Positions 15,602 to 25,288 of a DNA stretch of 64,000 nt are shown piece by piece (positions within the stretch are counted from its first letter, which is position 1; every line of letters starts with the position of its first letter). A model generated the notes under the pieces. The model was not told the origin of the DNA. It made no database searches and worked only from the letters and a program-made list of their open reading frames with translations. The DNA comes from Bacillota bacterium (GTDB taxonomy: Bacteria > Bacillota > Clostridia > Oscillospirales > Ruminococcaceae). The position numbers were made by a program, and so were the translations under genes. The stretch lies in contig JAEWXO010000093.1 in NCBI GenBank assembly GCA_023458875.1, positions 1-64,000 of the forward strand. Direction: 5' to 3'.

Positions 15602-17314
15602 TTAATTTGCATTTACTCTCAGATAATCCGCAGGATTCTGACAGATATTGTTGTTTCTCACTTCAAAATGAAGATGATTTCCTGTTGAATCTCCTGTAGT
15701 TCCTACCTCACCTATTACATCACCGCAGTTTACTGCAGTACCTGTAACTGCCAGTACCTTGCTCATATGAGCATATAATGTTACAAATCCGTCACCATGA
15801 TCTATCATTACAAAATATCCGTATCCGCCTGTATTCCAACCGGCTGCCGTTACTGTTCCTGCCGCTCCGGCATATATAGATGTACCTGCTCCTGCTGCAA
15901 TATCAAGACCCTTATGACATCTTGAGCCACCGAAAGTATCGCTTATATACCCGCCGTTTACAGGCCAGATATATTGTCCGTTTCCGTTGAGTATTGTATC
16001 TTTTGAGGCCGGTGCTGTTGATACAGGCTTCTGCTTTGTTCCGACTGCTATCATTTCAGCAACAGGATCCTTGATTTTTTCAACAGATACGATATCTCTT
16101 CCTGTCTCAGTCTGTTCATCATAGTGAACGTCTATTATGTTTTTGTTTTCTCCGTTTACACCGTCAATCAGAACTTCCGTTTCACCGACATACATTGAAT
16201 CATTGTTTACAGTCATGGTCTCATAAGGAATCGGTGTAATTTCTTCGATTGTTTTTGTGTAAACTACAGGCATGTTCTGCATTCCTGCTTCAACGATCAG
16301 ATCTGTACCTATAACGCAAAGATCAGGATCAGTGATCTGAGGATTCAATGAAAGCAGCTGTTCAAGTGTGAGATTGTTCTGCTCTGCAATGAAAGTAAGA
16401 GAATCTCCATCTTCAACAATATAATGCCTTTCTTCGTTTCCACTGTTAATGTAATTCAATAAATCTTCAGTATTCATTACATATTTTGTAGCGTACTGAC
16501 CTTTATGATATTCTATTGTCTTTTTATATTCTGCAGACTTTATGCCAGGCTGTGATTTTATCTGGTCAAGCTTCTGTTGAAGCCGATTTTCTACTTCTGA
16601 AATATCGACAACTGCCCCGACAAACTTGTCTCCGATATAAATTCCGGTTGCATCAATAAAATTGTAATCTCTTTTTCCCAGTAAATTTTCAATGCATTCA
16701 TATGGCTCTGAAAATTCAACTGTTTTATTCATTATCTGTTCTGAATTATCAATTGAAGCTTCTTCTGCATATCTGAGCTCGTTAGATGCTGCAACAAAAG
16801 AATTGATATTCATTTCGATATCAGTCGGCTTACCTGACTTATATGTAGAGTTTATTCCGTTTTCTGCTTTTGAAGCGCTGCTTAATACAGATACAAAAAC
16901 AAGTATTGCAGCTGCAGGCACTGCATAATTTACAGCTTTTGAAAATACAAGCTTTATCTTTGAATCTCTTACGCTGCTTACTGTAACATCTGTAGCTGCA
17001 CGTGTAGCCTTGAATTTCTTCCTGATAGGCTTAATGCATGAAACAAACGGTACGAGTATTGTTCTGCCAACCTTTTTGAATTTTTTTATTACTCCAAGAA
17101 TTAAAGCTGTTGTCTTTGAGTTAAATGCTTTTGCACTGTCACAGAGCATCTTGTTAAGCTTCTTTAACAGAAATATAACGCAGTATGTTACGTAAGCGCC
17201 TAACCTTATCATAGCCCTTGAAAATGTCATACGTTTTTTTGGTACCTCCGTATCACCTGTGTTTTTGCTGAAAACGTCTTGAGAATTAATGTTATTAAGA
17301 CGTTTCTTACCCAT
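15602..17314 (-). CDS. Membrane-anchored LysM-G5-M23 cell-wall endopeptidase
   Basis: A 570-aa peptidoglycan hydrolase. Residues 1-130 are basic and probably cytoplasmic; a single membrane segment lies at about 131-147; a LysM glycan-binding domain at about 298-343 (YIVEDGDSLTFIAEQNN); a G5 domain at about 350-427 (YVGETEVLIDGVNGENK); and a zinc M23 domain at about 455-565 with the first ligands in HKGLD and the last in HLHFE. It cleaves peptide crosslinks in the wall. The long basic cytoplasmic N-terminus is unusual for such enzymes. The ATG at 17314 is preferred over an upstream TTG because AAGGGAG precedes it. Confidence 0.9.
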   Translation of the reverse strand: MGKKRLNNINSQDVFSKNTGDTEVPKKRMTFSRAMIRLGAYVTYCVIFLLKKLNKMLCDSAKAFNSKTTALILGVIKKFKKVGRTILVPFVSCIKPIRKKFKATRAATDVTVSSVRDSKIKLVFSKAVNYAVPAAAILVFVSVLSSASKAENGINSTYKSGKPTDIEMNINSFVAASNELRYAEEASIDNSEQIMNKTVEFSEPYECIENLLGKRDYNFIDATGIYIGDKFVGAVVDISEVENRLQQKLDQIKSQPGIKSAEYKKTIEYHKGQYATKYVMNTEDLLNYINSGNEERHYIVEDGDSLTFIAEQNNLTLEQLLSLNPQITDPDLCVIGTDLIVEAGMQNMPVVYTKTIEEITPIPYETMTVNNDSMYVGETEVLIDGVNGENKNIIDVHYDEQTETGRDIVSVEKIKDPVAEMIAVGTKQKPVSTAPASKDTILNGNGQYIWPVNGGYISDTFGGSRCHKGLDIAAGAGTSIYAGAAGTVTAAGWNTGGYGYFVMIDHGDGFVTLYAHMSKVLAVTGTAVNCGDVIGEVGTTGDSTGNHLHFEVRNNNICQNPADYLRVNAN

Positions 17315-17360
17315 TCTAACAGCTCCCTTCAATTATTACAAATCAGTAACACTAGTAATA

Positions 17361-17388
17361 ATTATAACTGATTTAAAATAAATTGCAA
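17361..17388 (-). promoter_or_regulatory. Promoter of the LysM-G5-M23 gene
   Basis: On the minus strand TTGCAA (17388-17383) and TATAAT (17366-17361) are 16 bases apart, about 47 bases before the start. The rest of the 335-base gap 17315-17649 is AT-rich and shows only the hairpin at 17605-17634. Confidence 0.6.
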
Positions 17389-17604
17389 TGCTTTTTGGAA
17401 AAAAAATCCGTACAAAACAGCTTTTTTGTTAATTCTGCACAATGCTTTACAAAATTGTAGTAGCTTTTTGTGTAGTATTACATTATTTTAAAATGTGAAT
17501 ATATTCCTAAATAATCTAATTATTAATATTTTATAATAAAGTATGAACTTTTCATTGCAAGTCATATAAACTTTATGTCACAAATAAGAACTATTAAGAA
17601 CCAT

Positions 17605-17634
17605 AAATTTTGTTACAGAAAAGTAACAAAAATT
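17605..17634 (-). terminator. Hairpin after the pseudouridine synthase gene
   Basis: TTTTGTTAC (17608-17616) pairs perfectly with GTAACAAAA (17623-17631) 16 bases after the stop. The T run is mostly within the stem, so it is a weaker terminator candidate. Confidence 0.45.
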
Positions 17635-17649
17635 ACACCGGCAGAATCA

Positions 17650-18495
17650 TTAAGGAAAAAATTTTTCAATTAAATACTCCATGTTTTTATTTACAGGAGC
17701 TGATAATGAAATATTTTTATTTTTACAAAAAAGATTTCCGCAGTGCAAAGCCTGCTGACTTATATCATCACAGTTTCCTCCATACAGATCATCTCCGGCA
17801 AGAGGATGTCCTATATATGAAAAATGTACTCTTATCTGATGGGTTCTTCCTGTATGAAGGCTTATCTGAACATATGTATACTTTTCACATGACGATATTA
17901 CTTTATAAGCTGTTACGGCTCTCTGTCCGTCCTTATCGACATGTCTCTTTATCATTGACTCTGCCTGACGTGCTATCGGGGCATCTATTACTCCGTCTTC
18001 ACTTATTTTTCCGCACACTATAGCATAGTATGTTTTCGATATACCATGCTGAAGGCTGAAGGCTGAGTGTTGATTTTTAGCAACAACGCACAGTCCCGAT
18101 GTATTTCTGTCAAGACGGTTTACAGGTCTGAAGGCTGTATCGGGATAAAGAAATGCGAAATAATTTCCCAGAGTATCGGTATAATGATTGATTGACGGAT
18201 GAACCGGCATCCCCTGAGGTTTATTAAAAATAACCATGGATTCATCTTCATATATAATTTCTGCATATAGCGACGAATTAGGCTCAAGTGTCTGTTCATC
18301 ATCAAAATGAAGTACAATTTTGTCATCGGGATTTACAGTATCAATAGTTCTGATAAGCTCACCGTTTCTTGTTATCCCCATATGCTGACGCTTAAGTCGG
18401 GTTATCAGCTTATTAGACACATTGTTTTCATTATGCAGAAATATCTGAAGGCTCATCGGATTTCCGGATTTGTTTATAAATACAAGATCTTTCAA
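17650..18495 (-). CDS. RluA-family rRNA pseudouridine synthase
   Basis: A 281-aa enzyme that isomerises uridines in 23S rRNA or tRNA. An N-terminal S4-like part (about 1-70) precedes the catalytic domain with the RluA motif RPVNRLDRNTSGLCVVAKN, where the Asp of RLD is the nucleophile, and with the family strand LHTGRTHQIRVHFSYIGHPLAGDDLYG. The exact target uridine cannot be told. The start is a TTG at 18495 following GGAG; an in-frame ATG at codon 14 is a possible alternative. It follows the histidine phosphatase gene by 15 bases and is likely co-transcribed. Confidence 0.92.
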   Translation of the reverse strand: MKDLVFINKSGNPMSLQIFLHNENNVSNKLITRLKRQHMGITRNGELIRTIDTVNPDDKIVLHFDDEQTLEPNSSLYAEIIYEDESMVIFNKPQGMPVHPSINHYTDTLGNYFAFLYPDTAFRPVNRLDRNTSGLCVVAKNQHSAFSLQHGISKTYYAIVCGKISEDGVIDAPIARQAESMIKRHVDKDGQRAVTAYKVISSCEKYTYVQISLHTGRTHQIRVHFSYIGHPLAGDDLYGGNCDDISQQALHCGNLFCKNKNISLSAPVNKNMEYLIEKFFP

Positions 18496-18510
18496 AATTC
18501 GCTCCGCTCA

Positions 18511-19128
18511 TTATTTATAGTATGGGATTCTGCCTATTATTTCAAAAGCCTGTGACTGCTGCCACATCTGGGATGTTACCATTATCTCAAAGCCCTCGCC
18601 TATTTCACATGAAATTTCATTTGGCTTGAACTTAGGAAGTCCGAAGCATGAAAGCATATTTGTAATTACCCCTGAATGAGTTACTATTGCAGCTGATGTC
18701 AGATCGTCATTCATCATATTAAGGATTATTTTGTCGAGTGCCTGATAAATGCGCGCTACCATATCAACAAGACTTTCACCGCCCGGAGGGGAATTTTCTA
18801 TTCCGCCCTTAAGCCATGCCTTGTAATCATCTCTGTTTATCAGCTCTTCAACGCTTTTTCCTTCAAACTCTCCGAAGTCAAGCTCGCGCAGGTCATTTAC
18901 AGCAATTGTTTCTATTCCGTCAAAAAGAATTTCAGCTGTCTGAAGACATCTTTTCATAGGACTGCTGTATATTCTCTCAACTCTTGGATATTCAAATTCG
19001 TCAAGCTTGTTTACAAGTTCGGTTTTCCCGTTTTCGGAAAGCGAATAATCTGTACTTCCTATATATATTCCTTTTTCATTTGCAGCTGTCTTTCCGTGTC
19101 TGACAAGATAAATTCTGTAACCCTTCAA
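18511..19128 (-). CDS. Histidine phosphatase family protein
   Basis: A 205-aa phosphoglycerate-mutase-like phosphatase. The catalytic histidine is in LVRHGKTAANEKGIYIG (motif RHG), the second Arg in SSPMKRCLQTAE, the acid Glu in LDFGEFEGKSVEEL, and the second His in VTHSGVI. Members include alpha-ribazole phosphatase, sugar phosphatases and mutases; no cobalamin genes are nearby, so the substrate is open. The start is TTG at 19128 with a perfect AGGAGG eight bases upstream. Confidence 0.9.
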   Translation of the reverse strand: MKGYRIYLVRHGKTAANEKGIYIGSTDYSLSENGKTELVNKLDEFEYPRVERIYSSPMKRCLQTAEILFDGIETIAVNDLRELDFGEFEGKSVEELINRDDYKAWLKGGIENSPPGGESLVDMVARIYQALDKIILNMMNDDLTSAAIVTHSGVITNMLSCFGLPKFKPNEISCEIGEGFEIMVTSQMWQQSQAFEIIGRIPYYK

Positions 19129-19224
19129 AGAAATACCTCCTATACAATCTTCTAATTATTTACTGTCTCATTTTTATCAAAATGCTTTATATGTGAGTTA
19201 AATATGTTATATTATTAATTATTC

Positions 19225-19253
19225 TTTACAAATGTACGCTTTTGTTATATAAT
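19225..19253 (+). promoter_or_regulatory. Promoter of the apbE-rnf operon
   Basis: TTTACA (19225-19230) and TATAAT (19248-19253) are 17 bases apart, about 45 bases before the apbE reading frame. Confidence 0.6.
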
Positions 19254-19294
19254 ATATTAAAATATTATATTAAGATATTTATTATTTAACAGAG

Positions 19295-20260
19295 GTGAAA
19301 AATATTAAAATAAAATTCATTGCAGTGCCTTTTCTGATATCTATAATCTGTGCACTGCTTTATCTATTTTATCACAATAATCATGATTATACAAGTACAT
19401 TTTTTTCTCTTGACACTGTCGTTTCCATGAGAATGAGTGATGACTGTATAAAGCAGACAAAAGACAAAATATCAGAGTATAATAATTTATATGATGTATA
19501 CTCTGAGAATTCTCAGATACATAAGCTTAATCTTCAGAAAGAGCTTTTATGCAGTGATGAACTGACGGATATAGTCAAAAAGACAACAGATTTTAATGAA
19601 TTATACGGAAACAATACAGACATTTCATCAGGAAATTTAAATATTTTATGGCACAGTACAATGCATAGCAAAATACTTCCTGACAATAATGATATCGAGG
19701 AAGCACTTCAGAATATAAGCTATAAAAATATTTCCGTATCAGGAAATATTATAACATTGAAAAACGGCATTTCCATTGATCTTGGCTCTGTTGCAAAGGG
19801 ATACATTTTAGATGAGCTTCTCCCAATTTATCAGGATAAAAATATGGACTATTCAATAGTATCAATGGGATCATCAACATTGCTTTACAGCAATGATAAA
19901 AACCATATCTTCAATGTTGCTGTAAAATCCTCATCAGATTCAGTAATAGGAACTGTCCATACAAAATCATGCTTTGTATCCACATCAGGTGACTATGAAC
20001 GCTATACAGAAATAAACAACATAAAATACCATCATATTATTGATCTTAAAACGGGCTTTCCTGCTGACAGCGGACTCTCATCCGTAACGGTGTTTGCTGA
20101 CAACGGGCTTCTGACAGATTTTCTTTCGACATCCATATTTGTTGATGGGAAAGAAAATATCGAAAAACATTTATCTGCTGACAATTATAAGGTTATTGCG
20201 ACAGATAAAGATGGAAATGTTTTCAAAAGTGAATCGCTTGATTTTCAAAAATTAAAATAA
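19295..20260 (+). CDS. apbE: FAD:protein FMN transferase (ApbE)
   Basis: ApbE covalently attaches FMN from FAD to a threonine of client proteins, here most likely RnfG and RnfD encoded downstream. A membrane anchor lies at about residues 6-24. The FAD-binding and magnesium motifs are seen as SLDTVVSMRM, ISIDLGSVAKGYILDEL, and HHIIDLKTGFPADSG followed by VFADNGLLTDFLSTSIFV. The 321-aa length fits. The start is uncertain: GTG at 19295 lies inside the only Shine-Dalgarno-like AGAGGTGA, while that site is correctly placed for a rare ATT start at 19304. Confidence 0.92.
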   Translation: MKNIKIKFIAVPFLISIICALLYLFYHNNHDYTSTFFSLDTVVSMRMSDDCIKQTKDKISEYNNLYDVYSENSQIHKLNLQKELLCSDELTDIVKKTTDFNELYGNNTDISSGNLNILWHSTMHSKILPDNNDIEEALQNISYKNISVSGNIITLKNGISIDLGSVAKGYILDELLPIYQDKNMDYSIVSMGSSTLLYSNDKNHIFNVAVKSSSDSVIGTVHTKSCFVSTSGDYERYTEINNIKYHHIIDLKTGFPADSGLSSVTVFADNGLLTDFLSTSIFVDGKENIEKHLSADNYKVIATDKDGNVFKSESLDFQKLK

Positions 20261-20286
20261 GATATTTTTCTGAAAGGAAAATTAAT

Positions 20287-21561
20287 ATGAGAAAATTAAA
20301 AAGTATTAAAATTAAACATTATAAAACGACAGCCGAATCTGAAGCAGTTCAGTTTCCGGTTCCTTCTTATATAAAAATTCCTATGTCAATGCATATGGGA
20401 ACACCGTGTACCCCTATAGTAAAAAAAGGCGATACCGTTCTGGTCGGGCAAAAAATAGGTGACAGTGACGCTCTTTTTTCAGCACCGGTTCATTCCAGTG
20501 TGTCCGGAAAAGTACGCGGCATATCAAGCTATCAGCTGATTGACGGATCTGTGTGTAAAGCAGTTGAGATTGACACAGACGGACAGCAGACAGAAGCGGA
20601 ACTAACGCCTCCGGTTATTGCTGATAAGGAAAGCTTTATCAATGCTGTACGTGAAAGCGGTGCCTGCGGTCTTGGAGGTGCAGGATTCCCGACCCATATA
20701 AAGCTTAACCCTAAAAATGAAATAGACACACTTATAATCAATGCCGCTGAGTGTGAGCCGTACATAACCTCAGATTACCGTCAGATGCTTGAACGTCCTG
20801 AAAATGTTCTCGGTGGTATACGTCTTATTATGAAATATCTGTCGGTTCCTTCAGCAATACTGGCTATAGAAAAGGACAAGCCAAACGCAATTGCGGAGTT
20901 TAAGAGGCTGACAAAAAATGAACCGGATATAAAGGTTTTTTCTCTCCCTTCAAGCTATCCGCAGGGAGCAGAAAAGGTGATAATACACTCGACAACCGGA
21001 CGTGTCATAGCGGAAAATGAACTTCCCTCAGACAAGCATGTAATTGTAATAAATGTTTCTACAAGTGCCTTTATATATAAGTATACACAAACCGGAATGC
21101 CTCTTGTAAAACGGAGAATAACGATTGACGGAGATGCCGTTAAAAAGCCTCAGAACTTAATAGTACCTATCGGTACTATGATATCCGATCTCCTTGAATT
21201 TGCCGGAGCTGATTCTGAAAACATAAAAAAACTTGTCTCAGGCGGACCTATGATGGGAATATGTCTTTGTTCAGCTGACACACCTGTTGTAAAAACAAAC
21301 AATTCGATTCTTGCTCTGTCAGATTATAAAGACACAGCGGAAAAACCATGTATCAGATGCTCAAGATGTATAGACGCATGTCCTATTATACTTATGCCGA
21401 CAGAAATTGAAAAAGCATATAACAGACGTGATACAAAAGCGCTGGAATACCTTAAAACAAATCTCTGTATGAACTGCGGGGCATGTACTTATGTATGCCC
21501 TTCAGACATTAAACTTGCCGAAACAATCCAGCTTGCAAAACTACTTGTTCCACGTAAATAA
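20287..21561 (+). CDS. rnfC: Rnf complex subunit C
   Basis: RnfC is the cytoplasmic NADH- and FMN-binding subunit of the Rnf ferredoxin:NAD oxidoreductase. The 424-aa protein has the N-terminal beta-barrel domain, the flavin/NAD loop GACGLGGAGFPTHIK (about residues 124-138), the NAAECEPY motif, the SLBB-like part, and two ferredoxin-type cluster motifs near the end, CIRCSRCIDACPI and CMNCGACTYVCPS, each binding a 4Fe-4S cluster. The clostridial order C-D-G-E-A-B is followed in this operon. Confidence 0.96.
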   Translation: MRKLKSIKIKHYKTTAESEAVQFPVPSYIKIPMSMHMGTPCTPIVKKGDTVLVGQKIGDSDALFSAPVHSSVSGKVRGISSYQLIDGSVCKAVEIDTDGQQTEAELTPPVIADKESFINAVRESGACGLGGAGFPTHIKLNPKNEIDTLIINAAECEPYITSDYRQMLERPENVLGGIRLIMKYLSVPSAILAIEKDKPNAIAEFKRLTKNEPDIKVFSLPSSYPQGAEKVIIHSTTGRVIAENELPSDKHVIVINVSTSAFIYKYTQTGMPLVKRRITIDGDAVKKPQNLIVPIGTMISDLLEFAGADSENIKKLVSGGPMMGICLCSADTPVVKTNNSILALSDYKDTAEKPCIRCSRCIDACPIILMPTEIEKAYNRRDTKALEYLKTNLCMNCGACTYVCPSDIKLAETIQLAKLLVPRK

Positions 21562-21584
21562 TATATGTAAAGGAGACTTTTATT

Positions 21585-22562
21585 TTGAATAAACTTATAG
21601 TATCATCATCACCGCATCAGCATTCCGGTATATCAACATCAAAAATAATGCTGACAGTAATAATTGCACTTTTGCCTGCTGTTGCAGCAAGCGGTATATT
21701 TTTCGGATTACGTGCAGTTCTGCTCATTGCTGTATGCTGTGCATCATGTATAACATTTGAATACATATCCAGAAAAGTTATGAAAAAAACTCAGACAATC
21801 GGAGATCTGAGCGCGGTAGTTACAGGACTGTTACTCGCTCTTAACCTTCCGGTAACGCTTCCGTTCTGGATGGCCATTACAGGCAGCTTTATTGCAATAG
21901 TAATAGTAAAACAGATGTTCGGAGGGTTAGGTCAGAATTTTGCAAATCCTGCAATAGTTGCACGAATAGTTCTCATGCTTTCATTTGCAGAGCCAATGAC
22001 AACATGGGCAATTCCAAAATACTGGACCTCATCTGCATTTTCAGAAACAAGCGTGATTGTAAATTCAGATACTGTTTTTACAGGCGCTACACCTCTTGTT
22101 TCAGGTACGGCATCCCTGACAGATCTGTTTATAGGAAATACCGGGGGTTCTCTTGGTGAGACATCAGTACTTGCACTGCTTATAGGAGGACTTATTCTTA
22201 TATTTACAAAAACGATATCCCCTTCTACTCCAGTTGCATTTATAGGTTCTCTCGCACTTCTTACATGGATATTTGACGGAGATGTACCTTATCAGATTCT
22301 CTCAGGCGGACTATTTCTCGGGGCATTCTTTATGGCAACAGATTATGCGACAACACCTGTAACCGTAAAGGGCAAAATTATTTTCGGAATTGGGTGTGGG
22401 GCAGTAACATTTATTATAAGGAATTATGCTGATTATCCTGAAGGTGTGTCATTCTCAATACTCTTAATGAATATACTCACCCCATACATAGATATGATTA
22501 CACGGACAAAACCTTTAGGTGCCGTAAAAAAATCAAAGGAGGTAAAAACAGATGTTCAATAA
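21585..22562 (+). CDS. rnfD: Rnf complex subunit D
   Basis: A 325-aa integral membrane subunit with about nine to ten membrane segments. It carries covalent FMN on a threonine; the likely site is the STxTxS-like stretch near FTGATPLVSG (about residues 165-174, motif SGAT-like). Together with RnfG it moves electrons to the membrane side. The start is TTG at 21585 with AAAGGAG nine bases upstream. It overlaps rnfG by 11 bases. Confidence 0.95.
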   Translation: MNKLIVSSSPHQHSGISTSKIMLTVIIALLPAVAASGIFFGLRAVLLIAVCCASCITFEYISRKVMKKTQTIGDLSAVVTGLLLALNLPVTLPFWMAITGSFIAIVIVKQMFGGLGQNFANPAIVARIVLMLSFAEPMTTWAIPKYWTSSAFSETSVIVNSDTVFTGATPLVSGTASLTDLFIGNTGGSLGETSVLALLIGGLILIFTKTISPSTPVAFIGSLALLTWIFDGDVPYQILSGGLFLGAFFMATDYATTPVTVKGKIIFGIGCGAVTFIIRNYADYPEGVSFSILLMNILTPYIDMITRTKPLGAVKKSKEVKTDVQ

Positions 22563-23088
22563 AATAAAACCTCCGCTTGTTCTCACTCTTATCTGCACAA
22601 TAATCTCCGCTCTTCTTATTGTAACATACAATATTACATATGTTGATACGACAGGGATAATTACAGATTCCATGAAAAAAGGTATTAATGAGATATACGG
22701 TAAAGGAAAGTATACACTGCTGAAAAACTCTGACGGAACTGATCTTACATATGACGGGATAACATCCATTGTTAAAGTTGATAAAAACAAAGCTGTGTTT
22801 GAAATAATTGCAGACGGATACGCCCAAGGTGGAATCCATGTCCTGATAGGTGTTTCAGATGACGGCATTGACGGAATAAGCTTTATTGAACTCAAAGAAA
22901 CTCCCGGACTCGGAAGTAAAATCCAGGATGACGAGAGCTTTGTAAAGCAGTTTATCGGTGTAAACTCAGATGAGTACGATTTTTCAGCAATAACTGGCGC
23001 AACATTCTCCTCAGAAGGAATGAAAAAGGCTGTTGAAACTGCTCTTTCTACATATAAAAATCATAAGGAGGAGATAATCAATGAGTAA
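22552..23088 (+). CDS. rnfG: Rnf complex subunit G
   Basis: A 178-aa subunit with one N-terminal membrane segment (about residues 7-28) and an FMN-binding domain outside. The covalent FMN site is in AITGATFSSEG (motif SGAT or TGAT, the flavinylated Thr being the second Thr). ApbE encoded three genes upstream is the expected modifier. It overlaps the end of rnfD and the start of rnfE. Confidence 0.95.
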   Translation: MFNKIKPPLVLTLICTIISALLIVTYNITYVDTTGIITDSMKKGINEIYGKGKYTLLKNSDGTDLTYDGITSIVKVDKNKAVFEIIADGYAQGGIHVLIGVSDDGIDGISFIELKETPGLGSKIQDDESFVKQFIGVNSDEYDFSAITGATFSSEGMKKAVETALSTYKNHKEEIINE

Positions 23089-23737
23089 TTTCAAGGAATT
23101 TACAAAAGGAATAATAAAAGAAAACCCTACCCTTGTTGGACTTCTCGGAATGTGCCCTACTCTTGCAATAACAATTACAGCTATTAACGGAATAGGAATG
23201 GGACTTGCAACTACATTTGTACTTGTATGCTCAAACATTGTAATTTCACTTCTTAAAAACGTTATTCCGAAGTCTGTAAAGCTTCCATGCTACATAGTAA
23301 TTATCGCCGGATTTGTAACATTTATAGAAATGATTATGAAAAGATATCTTCCGGAACTGTATACAAGCCTCGGAACATTTCTTTCACTTATAACCGTAAA
23401 CTGCATTATTCTTGGACGTGCCGAAATTTTCGCATGTAAAAACAAGCTTATCCCGTCTATACTTGACGGTCTCGGAATGGGGTTAGGATTTACACTCGCA
23501 CTTACACTTATGGCATCAATACGTGAAATAATAGGTAACGGTACATGGTTTGAAATGGAAATTCCATATGTACAACGTATGACCATATTTATACTCCCGG
23601 CTGGCGGATTCTTTGTTCTCGGCTGTATAATTGCTTTTGTGAACAAGCTGTCTGACAAAAAACCTCCCGGAGAAATCGGATGCAGTACATGTGCAAATGC
23701 CTCTGACTGTCATGAAAAAGGAGGCTACGACAAATGA
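23081..23737 (+). CDS. rnfE: Rnf complex subunit E
   Basis: A 218-aa subunit with six membrane helices and family strings LVGLLGMCPTLAITITA and the internal cysteine in VNCIILGRAEIFA, proposed to coordinate a membrane-buried iron-sulfur cluster with the matching site of RnfA. The C-terminal cysteine-rich tail (GCSTCANASDCHEKGG) is also seen in other clostridial RnfE proteins. It overlaps the rnfA start by four bases. Confidence 0.95.
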   Translation: MSNFKEFTKGIIKENPTLVGLLGMCPTLAITITAINGIGMGLATTFVLVCSNIVISLLKNVIPKSVKLPCYIVIIAGFVTFIEMIMKRYLPELYTSLGTFLSLITVNCIILGRAEIFACKNKLIPSILDGLGMGLGFTLALTLMASIREIIGNGTWFEMEIPYVQRMTIFILPAGGFFVLGCIIAFVNKLSDKKPPGEIGCSTCANASDCHEKGGYDK

Positions 23738-24312
23738 AAGAATATTTTGGAATTATGCTTGCCGCTCTTCTGACTGATAATTTTGTACTTTCAAAATTCA
23801 TGGGAATATGCCCTTTTTTAGGTGTTTCAAAAAAAGCATCCTCCAGTATAGGAATGGGAATAGCCGTAACATTTGTTATGGTATTTGCAGCAATGGTAAC
23901 ATACCCTATATATCATTTTATACTTATTCCTCTTGAAATATCGTATCTGAAAACAATTGCATTTATCCTGATAATTGCACTTTTTGTTCAGCTTGTTGAG
24001 ATTGTGCTTAAAAAGGTAATGCATCCGCTTTATAACGCCCTTGGCGTTTACCTTCCGCTTATAACAACCAACTGTGCAGTACTTGGTGTTACACTTTTAA
24101 ATATAGACAACGAATACACATTTTTTAAATCAATTGCAAATGCTTTTTTCTCAGGTCTTGGATTTATGATGGTTCTTCTGATATTTTCAGGAGTACGTTC
24201 AAGAGTTGAAGAAGCCGACGTACCGCAAACATTCAAAGGAATCCCGATTACGCTTATTGCAGCTGCAATACTCTCACTAAGCTTTTTTGGATTTTCAGGT
24301 CTTGGAAAATGA
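23734..24312 (+). CDS. rnfA: Rnf complex subunit A
   Basis: A 192-aa subunit with six membrane helices, homologous to RnfE in inverted topology. The strings ALLTDNFVLSKFMGICPFLGVSKK and LITTNCAVLGVTLLN contain the conserved cysteines that bind the shared cluster. Confidence 0.96.
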   Translation: MKEYFGIMLAALLTDNFVLSKFMGICPFLGVSKKASSSIGMGIAVTFVMVFAAMVTYPIYHFILIPLEISYLKTIAFILIIALFVQLVEIVLKKVMHPLYNALGVYLPLITTNCAVLGVTLLNIDNEYTFFKSIANAFFSGLGFMMVLLIFSGVRSRVEEADVPQTFKGIPITLIAAAILSLSFFGFSGLGK

Positions 24313-24339
24313 TTTTTAACAAAGGGGGTTGGCAGGTTT

Positions 24340-25143
24340 ATGTTTGACGCTTATATTCTGCCTGTAATGGTATTTGCTTCAATGGGTCTGCTGTCAGGTG
24401 TACTTCTTACTGCAGCTTCAAAAATATTTGAGGTAAAAGTTGATGACCGTATTGAAAAAATAAGCGAAGCCCTTCCTCAGGCAAACTGCGGTGCCTGCGG
24501 ATTTGCAGGATGCGGGGACTATGCAAATGCCATAATAACAAAAAATGCTCCGGCAAACCTTTGTAAGCCAGGCGGTCAGAATGTTATCAATGAGATAATA
24601 AAAATAGCAGGTGCTTCAGTAACAGGTGGGGAAATAGTACCGGAAACCGCAGTTTTACATTGCAGCGGTGACTGCCAAGCAACAGGTACAAAATATATTT
24701 TTACAGGTATAAAAACATGTTCATCGGTTAAAAACTTTTACTCCGGAAACAGCACATGTTCATTCGGATGCCTCGGATTCGGAGACTGTATGGATTCATG
24801 TGTCTTCAATGCAATATCAATAAAAGATGATATAGCTCATATTGATCCTGAAAAATGTTCAGGCTGTGGAAAATGTACGGAAGTCTGCCCTAACAAACTG
24901 ATTTCCATGAAGCCCGTATCCAAAAAAACTGTTGTCAGATGCTCATCGGAGGATAACGGTAAAGTTACAAAGCAGAACTGTAAAAACGGATGCATTGCCT
25001 GTAAAACATGTGAAAAAATATGTCCCGAAGGTGCAATAACCGTAACGGATTTTCATTCTTCAATTGACTATTCAAAATGCACAGACTGCGGAAAATGCGC
25101 CGAAAAATGTCCTGTTAAGGTAATAGAAACAATAAAGGTATAA
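24340..25143 (+). CDS. rnfB: Rnf complex subunit B
   Basis: RnfB accepts electrons from reduced ferredoxin. After one membrane segment (about residues 5-27) the 267-aa protein has the CxxCxxxxC-type 4Fe-4S motif QANCGACGFAGCGDYANA, a middle region with further cysteines (SFGCLGFGDCMDSCVFNA), and ferredoxin domains CSGCGKCTEVCPNKL, CIACKTCEKICPEGA and CTDCGKCAEKCPVKV. An AAAGGGGG site precedes the ATG. It ends the operon at a strong terminator. Confidence 0.95.
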   Translation: MFDAYILPVMVFASMGLLSGVLLTAASKIFEVKVDDRIEKISEALPQANCGACGFAGCGDYANAIITKNAPANLCKPGGQNVINEIIKIAGASVTGGEIVPETAVLHCSGDCQATGTKYIFTGIKTCSSVKNFYSGNSTCSFGCLGFGDCMDSCVFNAISIKDDIAHIDPEKCSGCGKCTEVCPNKLISMKPVSKKTVVRCSSEDNGKVTKQNCKNGCIACKTCEKICPEGAITVTDFHSSIDYSKCTDCGKCAEKCPVKVIETIKV

Positions 25144-25171
25144 AAATCAGTCTTTAAATTTTAAATATAAA

Positions 25172-25219
25172 TCGGGTATGATGATAATCATTATTTGACT
25201 ATCATCATACCCGGTTTTC
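25172..25219 (+). terminator. Terminator of the rnf operon
   Basis: A 14-pair stem (25173-25186 with 25200-25213) is followed by TTTTC, 30 bases after the rnfB stop. Confidence 0.8.
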
Positions 25220-25288
25220 TTGTAAAATGAACATTTTCATTTTAAACGTAAATGGCCCTGTTTTCAAGACGGTTACTCTATACTTTTT

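Noticed and set aside
22498..22895. Minus-strand frames overlapping rnfG
   Set aside because: They are shadows of rnfG, whose frame has a full match and the FMN site.
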